NCBI GenBank assembly: GCA_016801885.1 | Contig: JAFBJY010000102.1 | Location: forward strand, 1 to 64,000 | Reading direction: 5' to 3' | DNA from: Toxotes chatareus | Lineage: Eukaryota; Chordata; Actinopteri; Toxotidae | Length of the DNA: 64,000 bases | In this document: positions 20,936 through 32,469 of the stretch, piece by piece | How the letters are laid out: the number at the start of each line of letters is the position of its first letter | Numbering within the stretch: the first letter of the stretch is position 1 | Translations under genes and position numbers: made by a program | Notes under the pieces: generated by a model | Database searches by the model: none | Told to the model about the DNA's origin: nothing | The model's input: the letters and a program-made list of their open reading frames with translations, nothing else

Positions 20936-21350
20936 ATGACAGAGAGGTCTGCGCTCCTCACGGCGAAGCCTCTGACTTTCTGCTGCTTCCTGTTACAGCA
21001 GAGCTCTGTTTGCTCTAAATGAAGTTAGTGATGAGTGGAGCTGAGCCGAGCTGACAGCAGTCTTCATGTACAGTAGCAATGTGTGACACAGAGAGCAGAG
21101 CAGCCTCAGAGGCTGATGGTACAGCTGACAGCTTCAGTACAGTCTCCTCTCAGTACAGTAGTAGAGTAGTGCAGAAACATGTGGAGCCAGTTGGACACTG
21201 CGGTCAAGCCAGCCGCTACTTTCTACTGCTTAGTCAAATCAGCCGTCCCTGTATCTCAAATGCGCATTGCAAGTAACATTTACGGTACGTAGTAGGGACG
21301 AACAACGAACAACACGTTCACCTTTCAAAAGAAGAGCAAAAGCGTTGTAG

Positions 21351-21351
<1 letters not shown>

Positions 21352-21394
<43 letters not shown>
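21352..21394. repeat. (TA)n microsatellite
   Basis: An uninterrupted TA run of about 21 units, immediately before the 177-bp satellite. Confidence 0.95.
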
Positions 21395-21398
<4 letters not shown>

Positions 21399-21399
21399 G

Positions 21400-23330
21400 T
21401 ATAAGTACTACCACTGTGTACTTTCAGAGTAATCAGTTGTCAAAGTATCTATCATTTTTCAAATATATGCATCTGTGTTGAACTTTGAGCAAGGGTTAAT
21501 TTTTTTCTGTCCATAAGTAGTCAATGACTTTGATATTTTTAGATGCAGTACTTACTGTACTACTACCGTAGGTCATATGAAGTACTTCCACTGCGTGCAC
21601 TTTCAGAGTAATCAGCTGTCAAACTGCCTACTATTGATTTAACATATGCATCTGTCTTCTACTTTGAGCAAGGGTTAAAATTTTTCTGTCCATAAGTAGT
21701 CAATGACTTTGATATTTTTAGATGCAGTACTTACTGTACTACTACCATAGGTCATATGAAGTACTTCCACTGTGTACTTTCAGAGTAATCAGTTGTCAAA
21801 GTACCTATCATTTTTCAAATATATGCATCTGTGTTGAACTTTGAGCAAGGGTTAATTTTTTTTTGTCCATAAGTAGTCAATGACTTTGATATTTTTAGAT
21901 GCAGTACTTACTGTACTACTACCATAAGTCATATGAAGTACTTCCACTGTTTACTTTCAGAGTAATCAGCTGTCAAACTGCCTACTATTGATTTAACATA
22001 TGCATCTGTCTTCTACTTTGAGCAAGGGTTAAAATTTTTCTGTGCATAAGTAGTCAATGACTTTGATATTTATAGATGCAGTACTTACTGTACTACTACC
22101 ATAGGTCATATGAAGTACTTCCACTGTGTACTTTCAGAGTAATCAGTTGTCAAAGTACCTATCATTTTTCAAATATATGCATCTGTGTTGAACTTTGAGC
22201 AAGGGTTATTTTTTTTCTGTCCATAAGTAGTCAATGACTTTGATATTTTTAGATGCAGTACTTACTGTACTACTACCATAGGTCATATGAAGTACTTCCA
22301 CTGTGTACTTTCAGAGTAATCAGTTTTCAAAGTACCTATTATCGTTCAAATATATGCATCTGTGTTGAACTTTGAGCAAGGGTTAATTTTTTTTCTGTCC
22401 ATAAGTAGTCAATGACTTTGATATTTTTAGATGCAGTACTTACTGTACTACTACCATAGGTCATATGAAGTACTTCCACTGTGTACTTTCAGAGTAATCA
22501 GCTGTTAAAGTACCTATTTTTGTTCAAATATATGGATCTGTCTTGAACGTTGAGCAAGGGTTAATTTTTTTTCTGTCCATAAGTAGACAATGACTTTGAT
22601 ATTTTTAGATGCAGTACTTACTGTACTACTACCACAAGACATATGAAATCCTACCACTATGTACTTTCAGAGTAATTAGCTGTCAAAGTGGCTACTATTG
22701 ATTTAACATATGCATCTGTGTTCAACTTTGAGCAAGGGTTAAAATTTTTCTGTCCATAAGTAGTCAATGACTTTGATATTTTAGATGCAGTACTTACTGT
22801 ACTACTACCATAGGTCATATGAAGTACTTCCACTGTGTACTTTCAGAGTAATCAGCTGTCAAAGTACCTATTATTGTTCAAATATATTCATCTGTGTTGA
22901 ACTTTGAGCAAGGGTTAATTTTTTCTGTCCATAAGTAGACAATGACTTTGATATTTTTAGATGCAGTACTTACTGTACTGCTACCATAGTCATATGAAGT
23001 ACTTCCACTGTGTACTTTCAGAGTAATCAGCTGTCAAACTGCCTGTCATTGTTCAAATATATGCATCAGTGTTCAACTTTGAGCAAGGGTTAAAATTTTC
23101 TGTCCATAAGTAGTCCATGACTTTCATATTTTTAGATGCAGTACTTACTGTACTACTACCACAAGTCATATGAAGTCTTGCCACTGTATACTTTCAGAGT
23201 AATCAGCTGTCAAAGTGCCTACTATTGATTTAACATATGCATCTGTGTTCTACTTTGAGCAAGGGTTAAAATTTTTCTGTCCATAAGTAGTCAATGACTT
23301 TGATATTTTTAGATGCAGTACTTAATGGGT
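21400..23330 (+). repeat. 177-bp satellite, about 11 direct units
   Basis: The landmark 'ctttcagagtaatcag' occurs at 21421, 21600, 21777, 21954, 22131, 22308, 22486, 22664, 22840, 23015 and 23191, giving spacings of 175-179 bp. Each unit also has 'agatgcagtacttactgtac' and 'gtccataagtag'. Two variants exist: one reads 'atttttcaaatatatgcatc', the other 'attgatttaacatatgcatc'. In the first units they alternate, giving a higher-order dimer of about 355 bp. No coding potential is seen. Confidence 0.95.
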
Positions 23331-23399
23331 AAGTATATTATTCAAATGCAGGTAGTGAAGTTAGTATTATATATCTAGTATTAGATATATAATTTATAT
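23331..23399. other. Spacer at the turn of the inverted satellite
   Basis: About 70 bp of AT-rich sequence ('tagtattatatatctagtat') that separates direct from inverted satellite units and is not itself part of the unit. Confidence 0.7.
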
Positions 23400-24062
23400 T
23401 AATCTTTCCTCAAAGTTGAACACAGATGCATATATTTGAACAATGATAGGTACTTTGACAACTGATTACTCTGAAAGTACACAGTGGAAGTACTTCATAT
23501 GACCTATGGTAGTAGTACAGTAAGTACTGCATCTATAAATATCAAAGTCATTGACTACTTATGGACAGAAAAATTTTAACCCTTGCTCAAAGTAGAAGAC
23601 TGATGCATATATTTGAACAATGATAGGCAGTTTGACAGCTGATTACTCTGAAAGTACACAGTGGAAGTACTTCATATGACTTGTGGTAGTAGTACAGTAA
23701 GTACTGCATCTAAAAATATCAAAGTCATTGACTACTTATGGACAGAAAAATTAACCCTTGCTCAACGTTGAACACTGATGCATATGTTAAATCAATAGTA
23801 GCCACTTTGACAGCTGATTACTCTGAAAGTACACAGTGGAAGTACTTCATATGACTTATGGTAGAAGTACAGTAAGTACTGCATCTAAAAATATCAAAGT
23901 CATTGACTACTTATGGACAGAAAAATTTTAACCCTTGCTCAAAGTAGAAGACTGATGCATATATTTGAACAATGATAGGCAGTTTGACAGCTGATTACTC
24001 TGAAAGTACACAGTGGAAGTACTTCATATGACTTGTGGTAGTAGTACAGTAAGTACTGCATC
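23400..24062 (-). repeat. Same 177-bp satellite, about 4 inverted units
   Basis: The reverse complement of the unit ('ctgattactctgaaagtaca') recurs near 23462, 23640, 23813 and 23990. With the direct array it forms a very large inverted repeat. The last unit ends at 'gtactgcat' where the Penelope-like element begins. Confidence 0.95.
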
Positions 24063-24322
24063 AGTCGGGGGCCTGCCCCAGTAGGCCTGCCTCGACAAAA
24101 AGGAAAAGAACTAACAGAAATGGAGTAGAAAAGACTTTCTTCCTTCTAATTTTCCTCTTTGAGCACCTACCTGAATAGATCCACGAACACCTGTATTCTC
24201 CAACGCAATCCGGAACCAGCAGAGAACCCTGGCCGGAGGGAAGATTCAACTTCGGACCCTGGAGATACAGGACTCACAGGTAGGCCCCCACTGACCAAAG
24301 TATTCTTTTTTACAGGACCAAG

Positions 24323-25160
24323 ATGACCCACTCCAGCCTAAGGAGGGAGACTACAACAACACAAAACAGGAACAGAAATAGAGACAGAAATCAACAAACA
24401 CGAAATAGAGGTATAATAAATAATAGAGGAAGAGAACAAATAGAAAATAATTTTCAAAATCCCTATGTAGCACCAGATAGTTTTACCAGGCAATTGGCCA
24501 AAAATTACTTCAAACTAATCCAGGCCGTACACCACAAGAATGTCATTGACAGAGCCATTACTAACCAAGCTCCACCTAAGGGGATGATGAGGCATATGAA
24601 CAAACTCACGATGTTCATTAAACCCTCCTCTTCCACTGAACAGGTTAGGTCGGCCATTAAAGAGAATACACAACAGTGGATGGATAATAACCTCTCCATC
24701 CTCCAAGAACATTACTTTAAAATTATAATGGAATACAATCACTTACCTTTTAACGAGGTAGCATTTCAGATTGCAATAGGCTGGGCCAAAAAAAGATATA
24801 ACACTAGATTGACCCAGCCTACAATTGAAGCTACTCGTTCTCTATTAGAGTGTCACTCGGAGCTCTCCCACGCCTCCGATTCATTGCCTCCGTCTCTGAT
24901 GGGATCTCCGGAGATTCCCAATCCAGCCCGGACCTGGAAGATAGGGAAGAATTCCCACCGTTGCCCGAACCACAGGGGGCGCTCTCACTCCAGCCCGATG
25001 GCATGGATGAGCAAGTAGGAAATAGAGAAACACCAGTGGTAATACAACAACCAGGTGAGAACACACCACCTAGGAAGTTAATACAGAGCGGTGTCAGAAA
25101 CTCCCAATCGACACCTGTGGGAGAAGTAATTGAGGATATTCATCCCAACAACTAAACTGG
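24323..25160 (+). pseudogene. Penelope-like element upstream reading frame
   Basis: The ATG at 24323 opens MTHSSLRRETTTTQ and an Arg/Asn/Gln-rich leader. It is followed by an ordered helical segment (residues about 50-190) with SFTRQLAKNYFKLIQAVHH, MMRHMNKLTMFIKP and FQIAIGWAKKRYNTRL. The frame stops at 25018; the overlapping frame 24850-25155 continues with an acidic Pro-rich tail, so there is a frameshift near 24870. Fish Penelope-like elements have such a leader protein ahead of the polymerase. Its exact role is unknown, possibly nucleic-acid binding. Confidence 0.6.
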
Positions 25161-26259
25161 GACACATTCCTCCCCCACTCACCCTCTCGCCCATTGTGTG
25201 TCTCCCTACGGGGGAAACAATTCAAAATCCCCCATCTACACGAGCTCCCCAGCCACCTGGTGAACGGCCGCTCAACGCCCCCACGGCATGGATGGGGTAG
25301 GGAACGCAGATCACTGTCAGCCTCATCGGAAGATGACTTTACCCCACACAAGATCAAGAGACCCTGCATAGAAAGAAGAAATAGGAGTGAGGGTCACCTC
25401 CACACAATAACTACAAAATTTCAACAGAAATCAAAAGAAACAAGGGTAGGAAAATCCTATCAAGAAGCTAGAGTTACCTATTCAAACGTGGCAGTAAGAG
25501 AGGATAACCCTCAAATGCAAAATATCTCCCAGGACGATCGAGAAAACATTTTCCTTCTAATGTCTCTTCAGGTGGTGTTACCGGGCCGAGGCAGCAGAAA
25601 AAAACTGACCCTATACGAGGGCCAAACCTGTCAAAAAGAGAAAAACGGTGGGAGTGAATATGATGACACAGGGGTCACAAAGGTATACTCATACTGACCT
25701 GCATGGCAGAGTGACCCAGTCTGAACCCACCCAAAACAACTCGACGGGACCCTCGGTAGACGCGTTGCCTCGACCACGGGACACCACGTAAATGAGCCGA
25801 TGACTGGGGCGACGAGTGCACTCACTATCGGCCGTGCTTCCAACAGATTCTAGAAAAAACACCGCAACGATTAACCAATTCATTTCCAGCCATCTTCCCT
25901 CCCTGGGACCGCTGCCACCCGACCAGTTTCTCACAACAACGGACAACATCCACTGGACTCCGGAGACAGCCGAACACATGTTCCGTTTCTGGGGCACAGA
26001 ATTAAAGATAAATTTATAATTTACTCACAACCTAATCAGGACAGAATGAGGGAGCCACCAGACAAGGCGGGCCGAGACTGCCGACCTGGGCCGGACGACC
26101 GGAGACTTCAAACCTACTATCCCCCCCCCTACCTTAACCCTCCCTACAACCCACCTCACCTCCCTTCCTCCCCCTCCTTTCACCAATCCTAGCCCCACTT
26201 ACCTTCCATCCAGGTCTCCGGTCTCTTCTCCAGCCGCGGGCGGGGACTTCGGCCCGCCG
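25161..26259 (+). other. Poorly conserved region inside the Penelope-like element
   Basis: Several short frames (for example 25194-25697) of basic, Ser/Pro-rich composition and no recognised motif. They are probably broken coding sequence linking the leader frame to the polymerase. C-rich tracts lie at 26120-26190. Confidence 0.45.
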
Positions 26260-27465
26260 ATGGACATCGATCTGTCCTGGAACTCTCCCTCTAACATTCT
26301 TAACTTATCCACACTTTTTCGTCCTAGCAAAAACCAAGTGTGCCTGCTGGAGAGGGGACTCACCTTTATTCCACCTCCCACAACCTTCGACCGGACGGAA
26401 CTGTGCAGGGATCTTTATCAGTACCACAGGAGGATCAAATTGATTGATTACTTTCAAAACGAGAACCCGGATGTGGCACTGTTCACGCTGCCGTCAAACT
26501 GGGAGCCCCCCTGGGACGCAGTTGACGGCAGAGTGAAAATGCTCATCCATTCCGATTTACAGTATTTAAATATTCATGTTCCCCCACTGGAGAAAATAGA
26601 TCTCAATACAGCGGAGGACAGATTGGCAACAAAAGAATTACAAAACAATCCTAACATCATAATTAAACCAGCGGATAAAGGGTCAAAAATAGTCATTATG
26701 GACAGGCAACAATACGCCTATGAGGCACACAGACAACTAAGAAATACAAAATACTATAAAATTATAGACAAAAGCATTCAAAATCAAACACAAACACGCA
26801 TTCGTGAAATTATTCAAAACCTACATCACCAAAAGCACATAACAGCTAAACAGAGAAACTTCCTGTTTGGACCCAATCCGCCACGTAATAGACAATTTTA
26901 CCTCCTTCCTAAAATCCACAAAGATCCTAACACCTGGACTATTCCCTGCGCAGTTCCCCCGGGCAGACCAATTGTATCGGATTGTGGCAGCACAACATAT
27001 AATGTCGCGCTATATATAGACTCCTTTCTAGGCCCCCTCTCCTGCAGGCACCCCAGTTACCTGAAAGACACTTACCATTTCCTAGACAAGATTCGACCTA
27101 TGAGCTTTTCGGCTGAAATGCTCCTGTTCACCATAGATGTAGACAGCCTATATACAAACATCAACACGGAGATGGGGCTCCAGGCTGTCCGACGTGTATT
27201 CCATCGATACCCCGATAAAAGGAGACCGGATGCCGAAATCTTACACCTGCTTGAAATATGTCTGAGATGCAATGACTTTGAATTTAATAACCGACAATAC
27301 CTACAGGTGGAGGGCACGGCGATGGGACACAGATATGCTCCCTCCTATGCGAACATCTATATGAGCAAGTGGGAGCGGGAGGTGTTAGCTAAATGCCGAT
27401 TAAAACCCACCCTCTATCTGCGCTTTTTGGATGACATCATAGGAGCATGGGCAAGAGAGTTTTGA
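26260..27465 (+). pseudogene. Penelope-like reverse transcriptase
   Basis: A 401-codon frame. Motifs: IIIKPADKGSKIVIMDRQQY (residues about 127-146), FYLLPKIHKDP (about 210-220), PPGRPIVSDCGS (about 229-240), LLFTIDVDSLYTNI (catalytic Asp block, about 288-301), VEGTAMGHRYAPSYANIYM (about 351-369) and LRFLDDIIGAW (FxDD catalytic block, about 387-397). These are the hallmark blocks of Penelope-like polymerases, close to telomerase reverse transcriptase. The frame ends one base off at 27465, just after the catalytic block. The continuation is in another frame from 27470, so the enzyme is inactive. Confidence 0.9.
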
Positions 27466-27469
27466 TGAG

Positions 27470-28493
27470 TTTATTAACACCCTGAACAACCATCACCCCT
27501 CTATCAAAGTAAAACATAACATACACCTGAACAAAGTGAATTTCCTGACACAATGGCATTTTTTGAAAAAACAAACACAGACAATAAACGACTACTTACC
27601 AAAGTCTACTTTAAGCCAACAGATACACATGCACTATTGCATAAAACCAGTTATCACCCCAGGCACACTTTTAAAGGAATAGTAAAATCCCAGATCATTC
27701 GCTTTCACAGGATCTCCTCACGACAGTCAGACCTCGATCACGCCATTTTCACACTTTTCCGGAGTCTTAGACAGAGGGTATACGCCAGCAGATTTCTTAG
27801 AACTATTAAGAAACAGATGCTGGCATCTCTTCTCCCGTGGGTCCCGTCGCCGTGTCCTCCTCCACAGCAACCGAGCAGCGGTCCCAGGTTGGGAACCGAG
27901 ATGCAGACACGGTGTCGCTCATTCCACTGGTCACAACCTTCTCCGTACCATATCTCCATCTGCAGAATACATGGAAGAATAACTTTCAGAAATTTATGGC
28001 GGACCATAACAGATTCAGTAAATACAGAACAATCTCAGCATTTCGTAAAAACAAAAACTTAAGAGATATGCTGGTCCAGGCCAAATTCGGCAGATGCGTG
28101 ACCGGTGGAAATGGTGAAAGACACTGGGCTTTTAACCAAACGAAATTCTTATTCAATCCACATGGGGGTGCTGGACAGCCAGTTATTGGCAAGTTCAGTC
28201 TCCATAGCCACAACTTAATTTACTGTATTACCTGCGGTTCCTGTGGGAAAATGTATGTGGGAGAAACGGGCAAGACTCTACTTACCCGACTTCAGCAACA
28301 TATATGCACTCTGGAAGAGGGCAAATTACCCACCCCCCTGGTACAGCACTTCAGGACCCACTCAATACAGCATCTGAGAATCACTGAGGTCCAGATGTGT
28401 ACTACCTGGACAGAGGGTCAACGGAAGAGACAGGAGAGATGGTGGATTGAAAGATTAAAAACAAAAATTCCCTTTGGCCTAAATATACGTTAA
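27470..28493 (+). pseudogene. Penelope-like thumb region and GIY-YIG endonuclease
   Basis: Frame 27553-27830 holds FEKTNTDNKRLLTKVYFKPT and QSDLDHAIFTLFRSLRQR. After a shift near 27840 the frame runs to 28493 with FRKNKNLRDMLVQAKFG, the paired CITCGSC residues and MYVGETGKTLLTRLQQH (GIY-YIG core, with the conserved Gly and Arg), and ends near WWIERLKTKIPFGLN. The endonuclease opens the target for insertion. The element stops one codon after this domain, as expected. Confidence 0.85.
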
Positions 28494-28600
28494 GCTGAAC
28501 TAGTGAACAGACATATAACTAATAACAGGAGGAATTCAAGAAAAACAGAAAACTCAAGAGAATAATAAAATAATGGTTTGAACATATTCTTCTGAGCAGG

Positions 28601-29400
28601 ATTATTGTTGTCTCTTTTTCTACATGGATTATTTTGTCTTATTTATTTATATATTAAAAAAAAAAATTCTACTGGCACTTTTCAGAGGGAGCAATCCTAA
28701 TTTTTAGGGAACTGAAAAATAAAATTGGGTGACTTGAACTGAGCGTAATTTGATCCACCTGCCAGTGGACAATGCTCTTTTCGATACCTGGAGGTCAGAG
28801 AGATCATTGATCACTTTGTCTCCCCCCATCGCCCCCCCCTGTTTTTTGTTCCCTTTTACCTAAACTCAACCCTTACTTTCCATTCCTAATCTTAACCGTT
28901 CCTCCTCTCCTCCCCCTCCTTCCCTTCCTTGCCTAATCCTAACCTCTCTATCTTCCTTAATACCCCCTACCCTTCCTAATCCTAACCTTAACCTTTTATT
29001 ACCCCCCATCCATACACTTTCCCTAACCTTAACCCTCCTACCCCCTACCCTTTTCCTTTCTCCCTTCTCCTTCCCTTTTACCTAAACTCAACCCTCACTT
29101 TCCATTCCTAATCCTAACCGTTGCCCCCGTGCCCCCCCTTTCCTCCCTCCCTTGCCTAATCCTAACCTCTCTACCTTCTTTAATACCCCCCCACCCTTCC
29201 TAATTCTAACCTAAACCTTTTATTACTCCCCCATCCATATACTTTCCCTTACCTTAACCCTCCTACCCCCCTACCCTTTTTCCTTCTCCCCTCTCCTTTC
29301 TACTTCACCACCTGAGCCCTAAACCTCCCCAATCCTAACCCTAACCATTCCACTCCCCACTCTATTTTACTCTAACTCTAACCTCTATACCCCCCAGGCC
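28601..29400. repeat. C-rich minisatellite, about 230-bp unit
   Basis: The block 'cccttttacctaaactcaac' recurs at 28851 and about 29083. 'ttgcctaatcctaacctctc' and 'tactttccct' recur with the same spacing of about 225-235 bp. The strand is dominated by C and T and contains many CCTAAC-like hexamers, including 'cctaaccctaacc' near 29336. No coding potential. Confidence 0.75.
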
Positions 29401-30199
29401 CCAACTCCATAACTATTTTTATAACTAGTTTCTCCACAACTTCCATATGTTCTCTTTCTACCTTATCCTCCCTCAGTGCCTCCATGAAATACCCATGATC
29501 CTCAATCAGGGGATGGAGATGGACATACTTAATAAATTTAATAAATTCAAGACAATTATGTGGAAAAGAAAAACATACAGGTCAAACATCCAGCTGGAAC
29601 TGAGTATAAATCATGGAGCCACTGCACCTTTATGAAATAAAATAGGGTTAATAATAAAACAATGAGGTTTATAATATTCTTATATGGTGTGTATATGTGT
29701 GGGTGTGTATATATATGAATTTATCTTATGCCTTGCATGACCTCAGAAAAATTTATGGAAAATTTTGCATGCTTTTTCTTCTTATTTATAGTGGTTTTTA
29801 TATATATGGCACTTATACTATTTTTCTCAAGCACTTATCTTTAATGTTATTTATTGCCTTGTCTGTTATTTATTGTATTTACTTGTAATAATTTTATCGA
29901 CCCTTGCAGATGACTCCAGGTTTTTTTTAGAGAGAGGAGATGGCACTCTCCGTCCCAGACCCAAAAGGAAGGGGCACCCAGTAGGATGTCCAAGAAAAAT
30001 AAAAACAAAAAGAAAAAACAACAATAATATAAATCAGAATCAACCTCTCAGGAGAAAAAGAAAAGTACAAACCAAAAATGGAAATGGGGAGGTGACACTG
30101 TGCAGGCACCTGTGCCAGTGCACCAAAGTCACAATCAGTGATTATTTAAGAATTAACCCTTCTTAACCTAATCCTTAACCCTAACCCTAACCCTGTTCA
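29401..30199. other. AT-rich stretch with no gene, ending in telomere-like hexamers
   Basis: Only short frames. The last 25 bases (30175-30196) read 'ttaaccctaaccctaaccct', three to four vertebrate telomere-type hexamers, and adjoin the tail of the next LINE. Confidence 0.6.
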
Positions 30200-30690
30200 T
30201 CAGAATCAGAGTCAGAAAAACTTTATTAATCCCCGTAGGGAAATTCTTTTGTTATGTACAAACTCCCAAATGCAAATGAAGAAGAAAATTGCACAGAGAA
30301 TGTGTACACCAAGTGAAAAAAAATGTTTCTAAGATTAAGATTAAGATATACATATATTCGAATATCAAACAGAAAATATAATAAAATAGAAAATAGAAAA
30401 CATGAAGACATCTTCATATTTTCATTATGTATATGAGGTATGTAAATGTTTAAAAATGATATATACACAGTATACATGAGTCTGTTTTGTTTTGTTTTTT
30501 TGTTTTTTTCTTTTGTTCTGAGGAATGATGTGTGTGTGTGTGTGTGTGTCTGTTGTGCAGCGTGGTAAAATGAGCTTCTGTGACTGATTAGCACATGGTG
30601 GAGAGGGTGTGAAGGAGAGTCCAATATTGTCCTAACTTTGGACAACATTCTCCTCTTCAACACTGTATTCAATGAGTCCAGTTCCTCCAT
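30200..30690 (-). mobile_element. LINE 3' end (CR1/Rex-type), 5'-truncated
   Basis: The minus strand from 30690 opens MEELDSLNTVLKRRMLSKV and continues RTILDSPSHPLHHVL, the C-terminal region of this LINE group. A CA/TG run and a 3' untranslated region follow. It ends with 'gaatttccctacggggatta' and 'aataaagtttttctgactct', then short TCTGAT-type units at 30199-30220. It is broken at 30690, exactly where the hAT element begins. Confidence 0.8.
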
Positions 30691-30930
30691 CAGGCCTGGA
30701 CTGGTAATAGGGCATGCCGGGCATTTTCCCGGTGGGCCGACAGTCCAACAGATGCTGTTGGTTTTTTTTTTTGTTTGTTTGTTTTTTTTAACTTAGAGAC
30801 TGGGGCCCACTGGTCCATCTTCAATATAGACAGTGGACTAAACCAATCAGGATATAGTAGCTTACGAGAGCGGCCCCACCCCTTTCTCTGCACTGATCCT
30901 CGCCAGTTTCATAGTGTTGAGCGTGGAAAC

Positions 30931-31200
30931 ATGGAGAAGCGGAAGAAAAGAGGGGCGGAGAAGCTGCGGGCTAAAAGATTTAAAAATCTCGCTATGGACG
31001 CTGCAAAATGTGCTAAAATACATTTTCTCTGGAGGTAGCCTCCACGTCCTCTGCAGCCCAGGTTGAGGGTGAACAGGGAGAGGAGCAGCCAGAGACTGCT
31101 GACAGGGAACCTGAGGGACAGAGTGACCAGGGAAGTGTAGCACAGGCACAGCAGGTATCAGGTAGTAAAACCTTTTGGCGAAATTCGCCGTTTTGAAGCC
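30931..31200 (+). pseudogene. hAT transposase N-terminal fragment
   Basis: The ATG at 30931 opens MEKRKKRGAEKLRAKRFKNL and AAKCAKI, a basic start shared by many vertebrate hAT transposases and their domesticated ZMYM-type relatives. After a shift it continues acidic and Gln/Glu-rich (EGEQGEEQPETADREP) to about 31200. The DNA-binding and catalytic domains are missing. Confidence 0.5.
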
Positions 31201-31278
31201 CAAACAGGTGACCTACGTGTAGAATTACATGAGAATGGTGAGCAGTGAATAATGTTAATTCCTGTCGCAGCAGTTGCC

Positions 31279-31830
31279 TTAAACCCTTATATTGTGTTAG
31301 GGTCAAATTTGACCCGTTTACGATTTAAAATATGTAAAAAGTACCATTTCCTTGTTTGTATTGGAACAAGACTTCATGATATCCTCAGGAACAGCTATTA
31401 TAACACAACAAAAAATTTTGACCATTTTAGTAAATTCTGAAAGTCTCTAAAAGAAAAAGTGACATCTGTGGTGTTACGGGTCAGATATGACCCGTCAAGA
31501 ATATTGGCAGTTGTAAGCATCCATGCATCATATAAAAGTTTTAGGTTGCTCTGTAGATCATACTGGACTCAATTTACACCCCCTCCACTACACAACAAAA
31601 ATGAAAAAGAGTGGTATATTATAAGATAAACGGTCCATTGGGCAAAAAAAATAATTTAATACAATGTTTGCATGAATATGAATGCATTACAAGGTAGATA
31701 TGAGGTGAAAAACAATACTGTATGATAATCCTTGTTCTCTGAGTATTTTGGGCTGGGTTAAGTCACGGGTCAATTTTGACCCGCTAACACCAAAGACATG
31801 GGCAGCTTCCTAACACATTACAAGGGTTAA
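31279..31830. mobile_element. piggyBac-type MITE nested in the hAT element
   Basis: The flanking TTAA duplications are at 31279-31282 and 31827-31830. The termini read (A)CCCTTATATTGTGTTAGG on the left and CCCTTGTAATGTGTTAGG as the reverse complement on the right. TTAA duplication with CCCTT ends is the piggyBac signature. It is about 544 bp without a transposase, so non-autonomous. Inside lie three near-palindromes of the form GGGTCAnnnnTGACCCG (near 31302, 31479 and 31768). Confidence 0.85.
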
Positions 31831-32469
31831 ATTGTGTTTTGTTTTCGCCCGTGCAAAAACGAAAACAAAACAGTATCACTGCAGTTAGTATGAGATTTTA
31901 TTATCAAAAATAAAAATGTACCCTAAAGATACAAAATGTTTTGATGGTTTAGATAGTTGCACAGTTTTTCCAGGTAGTTCAAAATATTTTTATTTTTAAT
32001 TTGTTTTTTTAGGTTTTCTATTTATCACTTAATAAATTGTAATAATCTGCCCCTCTCCTGTCTAGTCAAGCCAGGCTGTTGAGGTAGCTGTTGAGGAGAG
32101 AAAAGAGAGAGTGTTATAATATTTCTGAAATCTGTTCCAAATATTTGAAGCTGTCATTTACTGGGGGCTCTCCTCTCTCCACTTCCTGGTGGACTGTCAG
32201 CCAACATGCTCCTGACCTTGTGTGCAAGATGCATTTAAAATAAACCATTGAATGTGTAGTTACTGCGAGTTTGCTGGTGGTTTTTGGGAGCTGGGATTTT
32301 TCCTTTAAATGTTGCGCCATGGTTTCCCCTAGGCCAAGACGTAACAATAGTAAAATACATTGCTTCGGGCAACACATACAAAAATTAGTATGTTGTGCAC
32401 CGCTAATTATGAGGGGCCAGTCTAAGCCAAAAATGCCACGGCCAATTTTTTGTGCCAGTCCAGCCCTGA

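Larger units (their letters stand above)
16241..21350. other. About 5 kb with no gene that I can support
   Basis: Only short reading frames in all six frames. It contains a LINE-like scrap at 17647-17889, a segment repeated in inverse orientation elsewhere (19528-19598), and a possible first-exon-like stretch near 20640-20935. The remainder is ordinary AT-rich intergenic or intronic sequence. Confidence 0.6.
24063..28600 (+). mobile_element. Penelope-like element (GIY-YIG type, Neptune-like)
   Basis: In order: a 5' leader, an N-terminal reading frame (24323-25018), a poorly conserved region, a reverse transcriptase (26260-27465) and a C-terminal GIY-YIG endonuclease (to 28493). This layout is that of Penelope-like retroelements and not of LINEs or LTR elements. 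It starts directly at the edge of the satellite. The 3' end is uncertain; AT-rich sequence with a poly-A tract follows to about 28670. At least two frameshifts disrupt the polymerase. Confidence 0.88.
30691..32469 (+). mobile_element. hAT-type DNA transposon, internally deleted
   Basis: The left end reads CAGGCCTGGACTGG and the right end CCAGTCCAGCCCTG, so the termini form an inverted repeat of 14 bp with one mismatch, of the CAGGG type used by hAT elements. An N-terminal transposase piece lies at 30931-31200 and a piggyBac-type MITE is nested inside. No catalytic hAT domain remains. The 8-bp flanks (tcctccat and agacaaag) do not match, so one end may have been rearranged. Confidence 0.7.

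Noticed and set aside
21400..24062. CRISPR-like regularly spaced repeat
   Set aside because: The units are contiguous 177-bp satellites without unique spacers, in an evidently vertebrate genome.
28850..29400. True telomeric array
   Set aside because: The hexamers are degenerate and embedded in a 230-bp C-rich minisatellite unit. Only a few perfect CCCTAA units occur, so it is at most an interstitial relic.
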